Assembly: GCA_012295275.1 (NCBI GenBank)
Contig: CM022667.1
Span: 13,782,932-13,845,431 of the forward strand
Length of the DNA: 62,500 bases
Reading direction: 5' to 3'
From: Chrysomallon squamiferum
Taxonomy: Eukaryota; Mollusca; Gastropoda; Neomphalida; Peltospiridae
In this document: piece after piece, positions 25,983-36,043 of the stretch
Numbering within the stretch: the first letter of the stretch is position 1
How the letters are laid out: every line of letters begins with the position of its first letter
Notes under the pieces: generated by a model
What the model was told of the DNA's origin: nothing
Database searches by the model: none
Seen by the model: only the letters and a program-made list of their open reading frames with translations
Translations under genes and position numbers: made by a program

Positions 25983-26165
25983 ATAGATAAAATAAATAAA
26001 TAAAATAAATTTTAAAATGCACATCAAAGAATCGATATAATTGTAGTAAATACAATAGGTTTGACGATTAATGAGGATAACGTCACGTTTTTAAAAACAT
26101 CTTTATGTTGGTGTTAAACAGTCAGATGTCGACAATCTCATACAAATTTGTTACAATTTTTCTGG
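25100..26165 (-). repeat. Inverted monomer I2
   Basis: A second inverted monomer with a full core, a body with a TTTGACCGGGTCAATGG block and TAAA tracts near 25945-26010. Confidence 0.85.
25246..25435 (-). repeat. 190-bp core, inverted copy I2
   Basis: 190 bp in reverse orientation. The hairpin arm has one substitution (GATGAC instead of GGTGAC), so pairing is weakened without a compensating change. Confidence 0.9.
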
Positions 26166-26205
26166 TTCTTAACAACAACAATAACAACAATAATGAGAAC
26201 GAGTA

Positions 26206-26242
<37 letters not shown>

Positions 26243-26281
26243 TAATAATATAATAATAATAAATTAATAATAATAATAATA

Positions 26282-26313
<32 letters not shown>

Positions 26314-26870
26314 AATGTGTAGAGCATATATGAAACAGTATTCGGTTTCAGTATGGTCCATTGATCATGCATATCAATATGTTCATTTCAGACATTATTA
26401 ATTGATCCAAAATTCGTAAAAGTAATTCTGATGCTTGTGATGGTTAATATTACTGTAATTCGTTCTGTTCTTTAATGTGTCTTTGTTATCGACATTTTTA
26501 TTTCATTCTATTTCTTTTACATTTTTGATGATTTTTAAAGACTGAACTGAACATTAAAATATTTTTCTATGTCTGTGTAATTCTATAAATCATTCGCCTT
26601 AAGCAAAAGTTCTCGTAAGTTCTTATTATAATAAAGATTAATAATTATCATTAAAACATTTTCAAGTTCTGTCACTGTGTATTTCTGTTTGTGCATTTCA
26701 ATGTTTGCATGGAAATAAACACTGAAAAGAATTAGTAAATAGCTGAAAATAAATAAACTAGTAGAGAAAGAAAGAAACAAATAAATAAATCCACATGAAA
26801 GAACCGATATAAATGTAGTAAATACAATAGATTTTACTATTAATGAGAATAAACATAAAAACATAAACAC
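26166..26870 (-). repeat. Inverted monomer I3 lacking the core
   Basis: Starts with CAA and TAA tracts and a GAAA tract (26280-26314). It resumes homology at the block that normally follows the core (AGCATATATGAAACAGTATTC) and continues through the body. The core itself is replaced by simple repeat. Confidence 0.75.
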
Positions 26871-26936
26871 GCGCGCGCGCATACAGACAAACGTGTTAAC
26901 ATACAACAACTAAAGAGTTTAATTTTATTTCCGTTC

Positions 26937-27023
26937 TTTATTGAATTCTGAGTCTGAAAATAGTTTTATGGTCCACTTTTTGATTATTTTCAGTTATCTT
27001 CAGCGGTTTATAATCTTTGAAAT
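26937..27023 (-). other. Candidate 3'-UTR exon of CxC peptide 3
   Basis: On the - strand an acceptor (ATTTTGCAG) precedes 27023, and AATAAA reads at 26942-26937. This is placed by analogy with the paralogues. The intron (27024-27525) is AT-rich and shows ACT-rich runs. Confidence 0.5.
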
Positions 27024-27539
27024 CTGCAAAATAAATGTATTTTATTAATTGTCATATCAAATTACTTATAAACAGACAATCGGACGCTCACAGTTATTAA
27101 GGACTTATCTGAAAGTGAGTTCACTACTGCTGTTATTACCATTAATACTTCTACTATTACTACTGCTCCTACAACTACTAGTAGTACTAAAACAATTACT
27201 ACTGCTACTGCTCAATTTTTCAATATAATGCGCTAGCAGACTACATCGTTTTCCAAATATTACAATTATCCTACAACTATAACCACTACAACAACTTCTA
27301 CAGTTTTCTGCGACATCTCCCTGTTTAAAAAAACAATAACTATAATTACATTTTTATGCTCACCTTTTTTCTATAAAAATATTTGATATCTACGTCTGTT
27401 TAAAAAAATTCTAATATAAAAAAAACTACAATTACATGTTTATACTCAACTGTTTACTACCAAAATATCTCGTTACTAGGATACATACTGCTTCTACTAC
27501 ACAACATTTACGTTTTTTAACTCACCTATTTTCCTTGCA

Positions 27540-27743
27540 CTACCCTGCCTGTGCATAGTTGTTTCCATAGAAATCATTCTTGTCATAATTCATTGATTTC
27601 AAAGTGGAGATAACTGTGTGAATCATAGACTGGTAGAACATCTGCATTTCGCTCAACTGTTGCTCACACGTACAACTCTGTGCGTTGACAGCGACACCCA
27701 TAAAGGCCAAAAGTGCAGCAAAGAACAACAACTTCGACAACAT
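27540..27743 (-). CDS. CxC secreted peptide 3 (SCTCE subfamily)
   Basis: 67 residues. Signal peptide at 1-21 (MLSKLLFFAALLAFMGVA..., ending VNA). The mature peptide starts QSCTCEQQLSEMQMFYQSM, continues as the family helix and then ends in an Asn/Tyr/Gly-rich tail instead of the proline tail of its closest relative at 21.0 kb. Signal and helix are highly similar to that gene while the tail is not. A splice donor (GTGAGT) lies 14 nt after the stop, again giving a 3'-UTR intron. It is head-to-head with the gene at 28281, 537 bp apart; together they form an inverted copy of the 20.2/21.0-kb pair. Function is unknown. Confidence 0.85.
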   Translation of the reverse strand: MLSKLLFFAALLAFMGVAVNAQSCTCEQQLSEMQMFYQSMIHTVISTLKSMNYDKNDFYGNNYAQAG

Positions 27744-28280
27744 TTTGAAAATTAATGCTTAAAACGGTCAGAGATATTTCTTATTATATGGCTGACCAAG
27801 TTGACATAAACTGTTAGTCAAAAATGGACAAACATCTGTTTGTTATTATGTTTTTCATTTCAGCATGATTTTGTATTGACATAAAACGAAACAAAGTGAA
27901 ATTTAAAAAAAAAAAAAACAACATTTGGTGGAATTTTAAGTAATCAAAAGAGCGCTTGTGGTTTTTCCTGGTTTTAAACAATCTTGATTTTTGTCAAATT
28001 TTAATCAGTTTTAAAGACTGTTAAAGACACACATTCACCTATATTGGGCCTACGTGATAAATTATCATTCTGTTTTGAAACAAATGACAATACTTAAATA
28101 CCGATGGAAAATAGTTTAATATTTAATCAGATGTTGTATGTTTGAACTAAACTAGTGCGCATGTACCTTTTTGTTATAGGAAAAGCTGATACTAAGATTC
28201 AGGTCCTAGTTTGAAGACTTTAAACCACGTTTCTAAGTCCACATAGTTCTGTAGTGCAGACATTTTGAAGGAGAGAAGAG
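27744..28280. promoter_or_regulatory. Second bidirectional promoter region (inverted copy)
   Basis: Contains GATTTTGTATTGACATAA near 27868 and TATTTAATCAGATGTTG near 28122, the reverse complements of motifs in the 20.3-21.0-kb promoter region, each next to the matching gene type. No clear TATA box is seen for the rightward gene. Confidence 0.6.
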
Positions 28281-28472
28281 ATGATGTATTCAAAACTACT
28301 GATTCTCGTTTTCAAGATGGCGACATTGTTCGTCATGACAAGCGCCTACTGCTCTTGTGAAGAAAATCTGCAGAAGACGAAGGAAATTTATCAGCAGATT
28401 CTGCATCAACTGATTTATTCAATTTCTAATCATGGAATGGAACCTCTTATGCCAGGTCCAAAAGGCAAATAG
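28281..28472 (+). CDS. CxC secreted peptide 4 (CSCEENLQ subfamily)
   Basis: 63 residues starting MMYSKLLILVFKMATLFVM; either of the two initial Met codons could be used. Signal peptide ends at TSA (residue 22). The mature peptide is about 41 residues, starts YCSCEENLQKTKEIYQQI and shares 22 consecutive residues from CSC onward with the gene at 20.2 kb, diverging only in the last third (Pro/Gly/Lys end). TAG is followed by ATTTT and then GTAAGT, so the intron starts 5 nt after the stop. The 3' exon begins at 29119. It is divergent from the gene at 27.6 kb. Function is unknown. Confidence 0.87.
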   Translation: MMYSKLLILVFKMATLFVMTSAYCSCEENLQKTKEIYQQILHQLIYSISNHGMEPLMPGPKGK

Positions 28473-28882
28473 ATTTTGTAAGTTTTACGGCAATATTAAA
28501 TTTGTCCCATTTTTAGAGAGAGTTTCGGAAAAAGTATAAGTATTTTAATTAAATCGCAAGAAGTTAGTAACTATCAGTGCATTGCAACACAACTGTTGGC
28601 CATTTAAAATTGACCTTTGAAACATTTTAGTAGATGTTTACAGCACTAAGGCACCGCCGTGTTGTTACTGTTGTCTGTGTTGTTTCTTATTATTTTCGGT
28701 TTTATCATAGAAGCATAATAACAGATTGCTACATATAGTAACTACAATTTAAAAAGTTCAAGTAATATCAATACCTTTTTTTCTATTTATTACTGGGAAA
28801 TAGCTATCTTTAGAAAATTATACTTTTATTGAAAATAAGATTAAATATATATCTCAGTATATGGTGTCTAAATTAATAGGCA

Positions 28883-28933
<51 letters not shown>

Positions 28934-29118
28934 TGAAGGTAATGATTATATTAAAGACGACAGTAATAAAAATAATTCCTTCTTCAGTTTTTAGTATTTT
29001 TTGTTTTCAAAGAAATCATTTCAGTAAAATCAGTTTCTTTCTCAGTCCTGCTCATTCTGGAACTGCTGTATGTATAAGTCTGTGTATGTAAATTACTTCA
29101 TTTTGTTTTCTGTTTCAG

Positions 29119-29215
29119 GATTAGATTAAACTGTACGCAGTCATTCGACGAATTCTGGATTCAGGTGGCGGCCATTAATTTTCACTAATGAAATAAATCT
29201 GAATTTTAATCCAGT
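29119..29215 (+). other. 3'-UTR exon of CxC peptide 4, with poly(A) signal
   Basis: The acceptor TTTTCTGTTTCAG precedes 29119 and AATAAA is at 29192-29197. The intron (28478-29118) contains an AAT tract (about 28885-28935) and nothing else recognised. Confidence 0.7.
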
Positions 29216-29325
29216 TTAATGCGTTGTTGATTTGTGCTATTTTTAACGTAATTTCCTTCTGATTATTCTGAGGGTTTTTTTTCTGTCTGCTTCAGTTTAA
29301 ATCAAATCTTAGTTTGCGTGGAGTT

Positions 29326-29413
<88 letters not shown>

Positions 29414-29476
29414 TATTCTTGACACTTCATGGCTGTTTATTTCAAAGTGTCCTAATTGAATTCCTATGATGACTAT

Positions 29477-29546
<70 letters not shown>

Positions 29547-30322
29547 CAACAACAATAACGACAACAACAACAATAATAATACATTAGCTTTTCTGATAAA
29601 TTCATTTTATTTGCTGTTCAGCAGACTTGTAATATAAAAACATTAGAACAAATTTCAGTTAAGTAGATATATTCTGTTAATTAATATGGCATTTAGCATC
29701 ATTTTTCTTAAATATTATGAAATCTAATAATAATATTAGCACAATAATAATAATATATATAGAAAAATTATAATAATCAATAAGCAAATAATGTTCAATG
29801 GCTTCTCTTAAATAATTTTAATATCAAACACACACACACACACACACACACATAATAATTATAATAAAATGGTGTACTTTATCAAACTGTTTCGTAATTA
29901 TTTTCGCTTTAATTCCATTTTCAATGGTTAATTTTCAATCGAAAAACTGATGAAATACCTTTTTTTTTTTTTAACTGTATTTAAAAAATTTTTAAAAATA
30001 CAAATCAGTGTTTTTCAACTTATTCTGGGTAAACGTTATTGCAAACAAGTTGGAATTTGGTACGAAAATACGTTGAAAACTAAGTTCAGGATAACAGATT
30101 TCTTTCTGTGTTTATACAGCTTAAATTTCAGTTCAATCAAATATTTGCCCAGCTGGGGCATTTGTATTTTCTTCTTCTTTTTTTTTTCATAACTCAAACC
30201 CACCTGTTTGCCATCCCATCTTTTAAAATACCATTTTTTTCTCTTTATAATCTTGTCATTATACACATTTCACCATTTGAAACAAATTACATTTAGCAGA
30301 ACGTTGACGCGCTTTCGTCATA
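29216..30322. repeat. Intergenic stretch with CT, TAA and CA tracts
   Basis: A long perfect CT dinucleotide run (29329-29412), a TAA/CAA tract (29480-29580) and a CA run (about 29828-29852). The remainder is AT-rich with no gene. The overlapping ORFs near 29.95-30.3 kb have no signal peptide and are not supported. Confidence 0.7.
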
Positions 30323-30499
30323 ATGTTTTCCAAACTACTATTTCTCGTTTCTGCAATCGCCGCCATCTTGGTAACAGTTGACGCTTATTGTTCGTGTGAA
30401 GAAAACTTGCAGAAGACGAAGGAAATTTACCAGCAGATTCTCTTCCAACTGATTGACGGGATATCCCCTCATGATGAACAGCCAATGCTTGTAAAATAG
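30323..30499 (+). CDS. CxC secreted peptide 5 (CSCEENLQ subfamily)
   Basis: A 58-residue reading frame. Signal peptide at 1-21 (MFSKLLFLVSAIAAILVTV..., ending VDA). The mature peptide of about 37 residues starts YCSCEENLQKTKEIYQQI, followed by FQLIDGI and a short acidic end. It is the third member of the subfamily with the genes at 20.2 and 28.3 kb; the 17 residues from CSC to QQI are unchanged. One nt after TAG comes GTATGT, a plausible donor, and a 3' exon begins at 30990. Unlike the others it has no divergent partner nearby. Function is unknown. Confidence 0.83.
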   Translation: MFSKLLFLVSAIAAILVTVDAYCSCEENLQKTKEIYQQILFQLIDGISPHDEQPMLVK

Positions 30500-30541
30500 T
30501 GTATGTATGTTTATCGATTATTCTCATTAGTTTTTAAGATA

Positions 30542-30597
<56 letters not shown>

Positions 30598-30989
30598 GTG
30601 TGTTGTTGTTATTTTAAATCTTTTTTACTAATTTTATCTACCATAATCCTATCTTACAGCTTTATCTAATGTAATAATATCAACTATCGTAGTAGTAGCA
30701 GTAGAGTAATAGTAGTAATAATAATAGTAGAAGTTGCTTTAGCTTTTATGTTGAATATGGTATTGTTTGTTATTTTTTGTGTTGTTTTTTGTGTTGTTTT
30801 TGTTGTTCTTGTTCTTCTTTGTCTTCGTATATATAGAGATTTAGATCGTTTCTAAAAATTAATAATACGTTGTATGTATGTATGTATGTATGTATGTGTG
30901 CATGTGTATATATACACATACACACAAACACATACATTCATATATAATATTCACATTATATATATTTTTATTCTTTATTCATTCTGCAG

Positions 30990-31090
30990 GACTGACGTCA
31001 TCCATAAACAGTGAACTGTGAACCTGACTTTCTGAAAGAAGTAAAAACGTAATCGACTAAGATGTAACTAAAGTTAATAAATATTATAAC
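30990..31090 (+). other. 3'-UTR exon of CxC peptide 5, with poly(A) signal
   Basis: The acceptor TTCATTCTGCAG precedes 30990 and AATAAA is at 31076-31081. The intron (30501-30989) carries an ATT tract (30541-30598) and a GTAT tract (30871-30897). Confidence 0.65.
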
Positions 31091-31416
31091 TACCATTTCT
31101 CTTACGTTATGATTCTTCAAACTTTATGACGTGAACACACCGAAGTACATTTCGTAAACTTACAAATAATTCTATTATTTCTTATTAAGGTAAAAGAACA
31201 GTTAGGCTAAATATTTTAAATGCATAGTTTCCATTTCCAATGATTTCCAATGTTTCATTCGGTTTTGTGACTAGTACTAGTTACTTGCAATGTATGACAG
31301 TGCTATTATTATAAACATCCAAGTAACAAGGAATATTCTATTGTTACGTCTTTAATACTATTACGTCACGATACAGAAGACATTTTAAACATATAACTAA
31401 AGTAATGAAAACATCA

Positions 31417-32685
31417 ATCTAGAACAGTGGTTCTCAAACTTTTTTAAGTCAGGGCACACTTGAAACCTTACAAAAAATTGCGGGCACACTACACACAAAA
31501 TGCTAAGAAATGTAATGCAAAATGTAAAAAAAATACAGAAATAACTGAAAGAAGGATATTTTGGTTGAATCGGTTGCAGAGTAGGCTGCTGAGGTTGTCT
31601 AGTCTCATTGTCTACATATATGTCAGAATCTTCATCATTTCGCGTATAAACAGTTCTCGTCTGGAATCTGTACCGTTTGTTTTTCTTCTGTGAGAGATGA
31701 TACATTTAGAGTTACCGCCCTTGTGTGAGAGATGTTCACTTATATATTTAGAGTTACCGCCCTTGTGTGAGAGATGTTCACGGACATATTTAGAGTTACC
31801 GCCCTTGTGTGAGAGATGTTCACTGATATATTTAGAGTTGACGCCTTTGTATGAGATACGTTCACTGATATATTTAGAGTTGACGCCTTTGTATGAGATA
31901 TGTTCACTGATATATTTAGAGTAACCGCCGTTGTGTGCGTGTATACGTTTATTCATCATCTATTTTGTGCTGATGAGAAATATCAGCCTGTCATGTCTTG
32001 GCAATTTCTTCAAATATATTGTAATATGAAATACAAAGCAGTGGACTGTTAAAATGTAAAAAAACTGTACAAAGGCTGTATCTGTAATGGTGTGCATTGT
32101 GCAGTGAGGGAAGACTTTTATCAATCGTTAGCCAATCATATTAAACCGTACGGCATACTTAATACCACTCACTAACTCCCCACTCAACCGTAGAGAGTCT
32201 CTTGATAGGCTCTTCACATCAAGTAGTAAAGCTGCTGACAAAAACAAATTTATTTGTTTTGATTACACTAGTGCCTGCTCCCAAAGTCAATGTTGTTGGG
32301 TTGGGGTTGGAATTGAAGGTCAAGGTCGGTGGGCCAGGTGCGCGGCCGCCATAAAGAAACTAAATTTTTAGATAGGTAGTGACTGTGACAGTGATAGGAA
32401 TATGTGTCACAAGAAAACTTTGGCTATTATCACACTTGCACACCCTATCACTCATACTGCAGCCTTGAGCAGTCGCTCTTGCTCGCCAGCCTTTTCTCTC
32501 ACCAACGTGTATAAAATCTTCTTCCAGGCAACCGGCTATTTCTTACTGGATAGCTTTCCGCTCTTAACGTAATCAATTTTTTTATCATCACAAATATCTG
32601 TCTAGATCCTAGAATTTCGTGGGGCACACCTAACCATGTCTCCGTTAACACCCGGGAACACCCTTTGAGAACCACTGATCTAGAA
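31417..32685. mobile_element. Non-autonomous hAT-superfamily DNA transposon with 8-bp target duplications
   Basis: The element occupies 31425-32677 (1253 bp). Its ends are inverted repeats beginning CAGTGGTTCTCAAA on the left and ending TTTGAGAACCACTG on the right. They are flanked by the identical 8-bp direct repeat ATCTAGAA (31417-31424 and 32678-32685). An 8-bp duplication and CAGTGGTTCTCAAA ends are typical of hAT (Charlie-like) elements. No transposase motif is visible inside; the internal ORFs arise from a 42-bp minisatellite. The intact duplication and clear ends suggest a fairly recent insertion between peptide genes. Confidence 0.92.
31697..31930. repeat. 42-bp minisatellite inside the hAT element
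   Basis: About five and a half copies of a 42-bp unit with the core TTTAGAGTTACCGCCCTTGT. The first copies and the last ones differ as two variants (ACCGCCCTTGTGTG and GACGCCTTTGTATG). Because 42 is a multiple of three, 14-residue repeat frames stay open on both strands (31612-31959 on -, 31697-31924 on +). Confidence 0.9.
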
Positions 32686-33795
32686 TATAAAATTAATAGA
32701 TTATAATTATAAACTAAACTGTACATGCAATGCTATGCTTCCGGGAAGGGCAAAAATAACAACTGATGGTGGGTATCTAGTTTGTGTTTTGGGTTATTAA
32801 GATCCTTACCTATAAGAAATATGCAAAAGTAGTTTCATAAATAGGTCCATCCAACCAAAATAGCAAATTGGGGCTCTATGATTTATATTAATGGACGATA
32901 GACCAAATATTTCAGTTCGGTGCCTCTATTACAAATTAACGAGAGTAATTTGGGCGAAATAATTTATTGTCTAAGTATTTTTTTCGCAAAAGCTTACCTT
33001 TTTGAGTAAGCTAACGTATAGCCGTTTTGGTAAGTGCACCATATTTATTTATTTTCATTTCTTTCCTTTATACATAAATGACGTCAGCTATTTGATATTT
33101 TAACATTTTCTTTGTTCATATGAAAGGTACGTGTGTGCGTGTGTGTCTCTGTGTGTATGTGTTTGTATGTATCTATGTATCTGTCTATCTGTCTATCTAT
33201 CTCTCTCTCTGTCTCTATCTATCTATCTATCTATCTATCTATATATATATATTTACGATGTTTAAATTATAGGGTGTATTTTAAAATGATTTACTTGTTT
33301 TTGTATGTATTATAAATTATTTTACTAGAATATATAAAGGTTCCGTAGTATTTAGTTGTTAAATACAATTTCATTCGCATTAATTTAGTTGTATTCCTGT
33401 GAGATGGGGGGAGGGGCCCAGACGGTACTGTGATCCGGGGTCCAAGAACTAAGAAGGGCTCCACAGCAACCATGCAACAACCAATACCCCCTCAAGAACA
33501 AGCACTTTCTACTACTCTCAGCCAGACATACACTCACTTATATTCATTCACATACACAAACATCACTATACTTATCAGACCACACTTACTTCTTTTTATT
33601 AGTATTAATTATTAATTATTGTAGGCCTAGAGTTTACATGTAGATTTACTGGACATAAAATCCTCAATTTTGCGAAAAATCTTTGCCTGCTTCGGGACCT
33701 CAAGGGGGTTTTCTCTTTGAGACCCTGTGCATTCCAAAACATGAAGCAAAGATTTTTACAATTTCTTTAATGCAGTTACTGATCAAATATAATAC

Positions 33796-33840
<45 letters not shown>

Positions 33841-34095
33841 AAATAGGCTCGTTTACATCGAATGGGTGTCCATCAAAGTAAATTAGGAGTCAAAGGGGAC
33901 AAACAAGTAAAACAAAGATAACGTACTGCTCTACATCGAAGTAAACGTGTAAATCCAAGACAGAGGAACAGGAGATAATATAGATCTGGAACAGATGTTA
34001 TGTACGTGGTTTTCTTTAGTGTTTTTATGTTGTTTTTCCCCTTTTTTTTCTTCTTTTTTAAACTATAGATAAACCAAACAGGTGGAAAGTAAAAT
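32686..34095. other. Intergenic stretch with TCTA and TAAA microsatellites
   Basis: Contains a GT/TCTG/TCTA tract (about 33130-33252), a TAAA tract (33798-33842), a small hairpin AGCTTAC...GTAAGCT near 32990-33012, and a GC-richer block (33400-33760) that looks like an old mobile-element remnant but was not identified. No gene is supported. Confidence 0.5.
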
Positions 34096-34103
34096 TATAA
34101 AAG
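34096..34103 (+). promoter_or_regulatory. TATA box of CxC peptide 6
   Basis: TATAAAAG, 93 bp before the start codon. The same octamer followed by AC(A/T)ATAAA-like sequence precedes the neighbouring paralogue at 35317. Confidence 0.65.
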
Positions 34104-34188
34104 ACATAAATATCGAGCTTTAATCGTTATCGAACACAGACGAAAAAGAAAAACGACAAGAAGAAGAAAAAGAAAGAACATTACAATA

Positions 34189-34461
34189 ATGTTCAAACTG
34201 ATTCTTCTTATCCTGGTTGTGGTCGTTGTGAACGTCGCTGTAGATGCTCAGACGTGTTCGTGTCAGCAACAGTTAGACGAAATGACGACGTTTTATAAAC
34301 GGATGATCGACAACGTCGTTTCTACAATCCGCTCCATGAATTCGCAGTCCACAAATCCTGGTCCGCCGCCACCACCCATGCCTCCAGTGCAGGGATACCC
34401 CTGGGAGTACGATACCACCACACCTACTACCCCGCCCACTTTTACCTGGCCAGCTAAGTAG
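34189..34461 (+). CDS. CxC secreted peptide 6 (TCSCQQQ subfamily, proline/threonine tail)
   Basis: 90 residues. Signal peptide at 1-20 (MFKLILLILVVVVVNVAV..., ending VDA). The mature region starts QTCSCQQQLDEMTTFYKRM, continues as an amphipathic helix to about residue 50 (STIRSMNSQ) and then a 35-40 residue Pro/Thr-rich tail with a run of five prolines and a QGYPWEY motif. The stop TAG is immediately followed by GTAAGC, a donor. The 3' exon begins at 34665 and AATAAA lies at 34746-34751. It is tandem with the gene at 35477 and nearly identical through the helix. The Thr/Pro tail could be O-glycosylated (inference). Function is unknown. Confidence 0.87.
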   Translation: MFKLILLILVVVVVNVAVDAQTCSCQQQLDEMTTFYKRMIDNVVSTIRSMNSQSTNPGPPPPPMPPVQGYPWEYDTTTPTTPPTFTWPAK

Positions 34462-34664
34462 GTAAGCATGAAAGTTTGCAGTATATAAGTTTTATCTAAA
34501 TTATTACAGACAGATTAAAAATAATTATTCGGACAAAAGTCCTAAAATGAAACAGTGAAAAGCGAAGTAATTTGCCTGTTAAATAACATTAAACGTTTTT
34601 AAATTTCAACTAACTATCATTTTTATAAGAAGATTCACTAATTTTTAATATTTTTTAATTTCAG

Positions 34665-34765
34665 AATAACGTGGAATTAAAACGTATGGGTAGATAATCC
34701 AAATATACACTATATATATATATATATATATATGTAGAATTTAACAATAAATTTCTAAATAAATA
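34665..34765 (+). other. 3'-UTR exon of CxC peptide 6
   Basis: The acceptor TTTTTTAATTTCAG precedes 34665. A TA run lies at about 34709-34733 and AATAAA at 34746-34751. Confidence 0.65.
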
Positions 34766-35316
34766 TTTTAAAGCTGAAATGGTTGTTCTGTTATTTTTGA
34801 TATCTCCAGATTACTGTTAAATAATAAGACATCTAAAATCACATCATGGCCTGGCCGTGAACAATGAACTTTACCACCCTCTTTGTCCTTTAAATCTTCT
34901 GATCAAGATGCAAATTTGAAAACGTCTTGCAATTATAAATCTCATTATATTCCTGTAGTTACTCTGTGTTATGTTTGTCTTGCAATATTCTTGTAGCTGG
35001 TCATAAATAAGATTATTTGCTTATGTTTTACTTGAAATACTCCTATATTACATCGCATGTAACCATATTTTCTTATATTTTAATGTAATATTTTTATGTG
35101 GACTGGATTTCAGTGTATGATATTGTTTAGATATATAGACTGTTTTTCTTTTGTTTGTTTTATATAATATAAAATATGTTATCCAAATATTTTTAGGACT
35201 TTTGTCAATTCAAACTGAGGAGCTGAGGCATGAATACATTCGTAACATATGTTTCATACATGATTTTTTTGTCTTTAAATACAAAAGGCTATTGTTTGAT
35301 GGTATTCAGAAAAGAA
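34766..35316. other. Intergenic spacer between tandem peptide genes
   Basis: AT-rich, with no recognisable gene or repeat of note. Confidence 0.5.
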
Positions 35317-35324
35317 TATAAAAG
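35317..35324 (+). promoter_or_regulatory. TATA box of CxC peptide 7
   Basis: TATAAAAG, 160 bp before the start codon, matching the octamer in front of the tandem paralogue. Confidence 0.6.
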
Positions 35325-35476
35325 ACTATAAAGAACAACAAACAAAAAATACAGACACGTGGATACTAAGACTTTCTGATAAAACATATAAATATTCACT
35401 TTTATCCGTCACGAACTCAAACGAAAACGAAAGCAGACGAAACTGAAATATAACGAGTTCATTTATTCCAAGAATA

Positions 35477-35776
35477 ATGTCTCCGTTGGTTCTTGCTATT
35501 CTGGTCATTGGCGTTGTCAACGTCGCTGTTGATGCTCAGACGTGTTCGTGTCAGCAGCAGTTAGACGAAATGACGATGTTTTATAAACAGATGATCAACA
35601 ACGTCGTTTCTACAATCCGCTCCATGAATTCGCAGTCCAGAAATCCAAGTCCGCCGATAATACCCACACCTCCAGCGCAGGGATACCCTTGGGAGTATGC
35701 AGCAACGCCTACTACCGCAGCTACTACCGCAGCAACCGCAGTACCTAGCACCTTTCCTTTCTATGTCAAACATTAA
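35477..35776 (+). CDS. CxC secreted peptide 7 (TCSCQQQ subfamily, Ala/Thr tail)
   Basis: 99 residues, the longest member. Signal peptide at 1-20 (MSPLVLAILVIGVVNVAV..., ending VDA). The mature region starts QTCSCQQQLDEMTMFYKQM, then the helix and STIRSMNSQ, then a Pro-rich stretch, the shared QGYPWEY motif, an Ala/Thr repeat (TTAATTAAT-like) and the end FYVKH. It is near-identical to the gene at 34.2 kb through the helix; the tail has diverged by repeat change. TAA is followed by CTTC and GTAAGT, so the intron starts 4 nt after the stop. The 3' exon begins at 36044, with AATAAA at 36077-36082. Function is unknown. Confidence 0.87.
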   Translation: MSPLVLAILVIGVVNVAVDAQTCSCQQQLDEMTMFYKQMINNVVSTIRSMNSQSRNPSPPIIPTPPAQGYPWEYAATPTTAATTAATAVPSTFPFYVKH

Positions 35777-36043
35777 CTTCGTAAGTAACAAGAAAACTGA
35801 TTTTGACTACATATAAATTGTTTTAACATGTTTAATAATATTTTATAATTGTAGATAAAATGTAAAATTTTGTGTTCTTTTTAATAATGTAGTATTGCAT
35901 ATTTTACGTCCCTTTTGGTTGGTTTTTAATTTGATTAATCAGTTTTTCATTTATATCTGGTTTTCTTTCTCAATATCATAATTACGGCATGTTTCGTCAA
36001 ATGGTAATATTATATATAAATTTGTTTTATTTTATTATTTCAG

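Noticed and set aside
31612-31959. 115-codon and 75-codon repeat frames on opposite strands
   Set aside because: Both arise from a 42-bp minisatellite within the hAT element. A period divisible by three keeps several frames open.
33430-33615. A 61-codon frame beside a GC-richer block
   Set aside because: No signal peptide, no family resemblance and no splice context. The block looks like an unidentified old repeat fragment.
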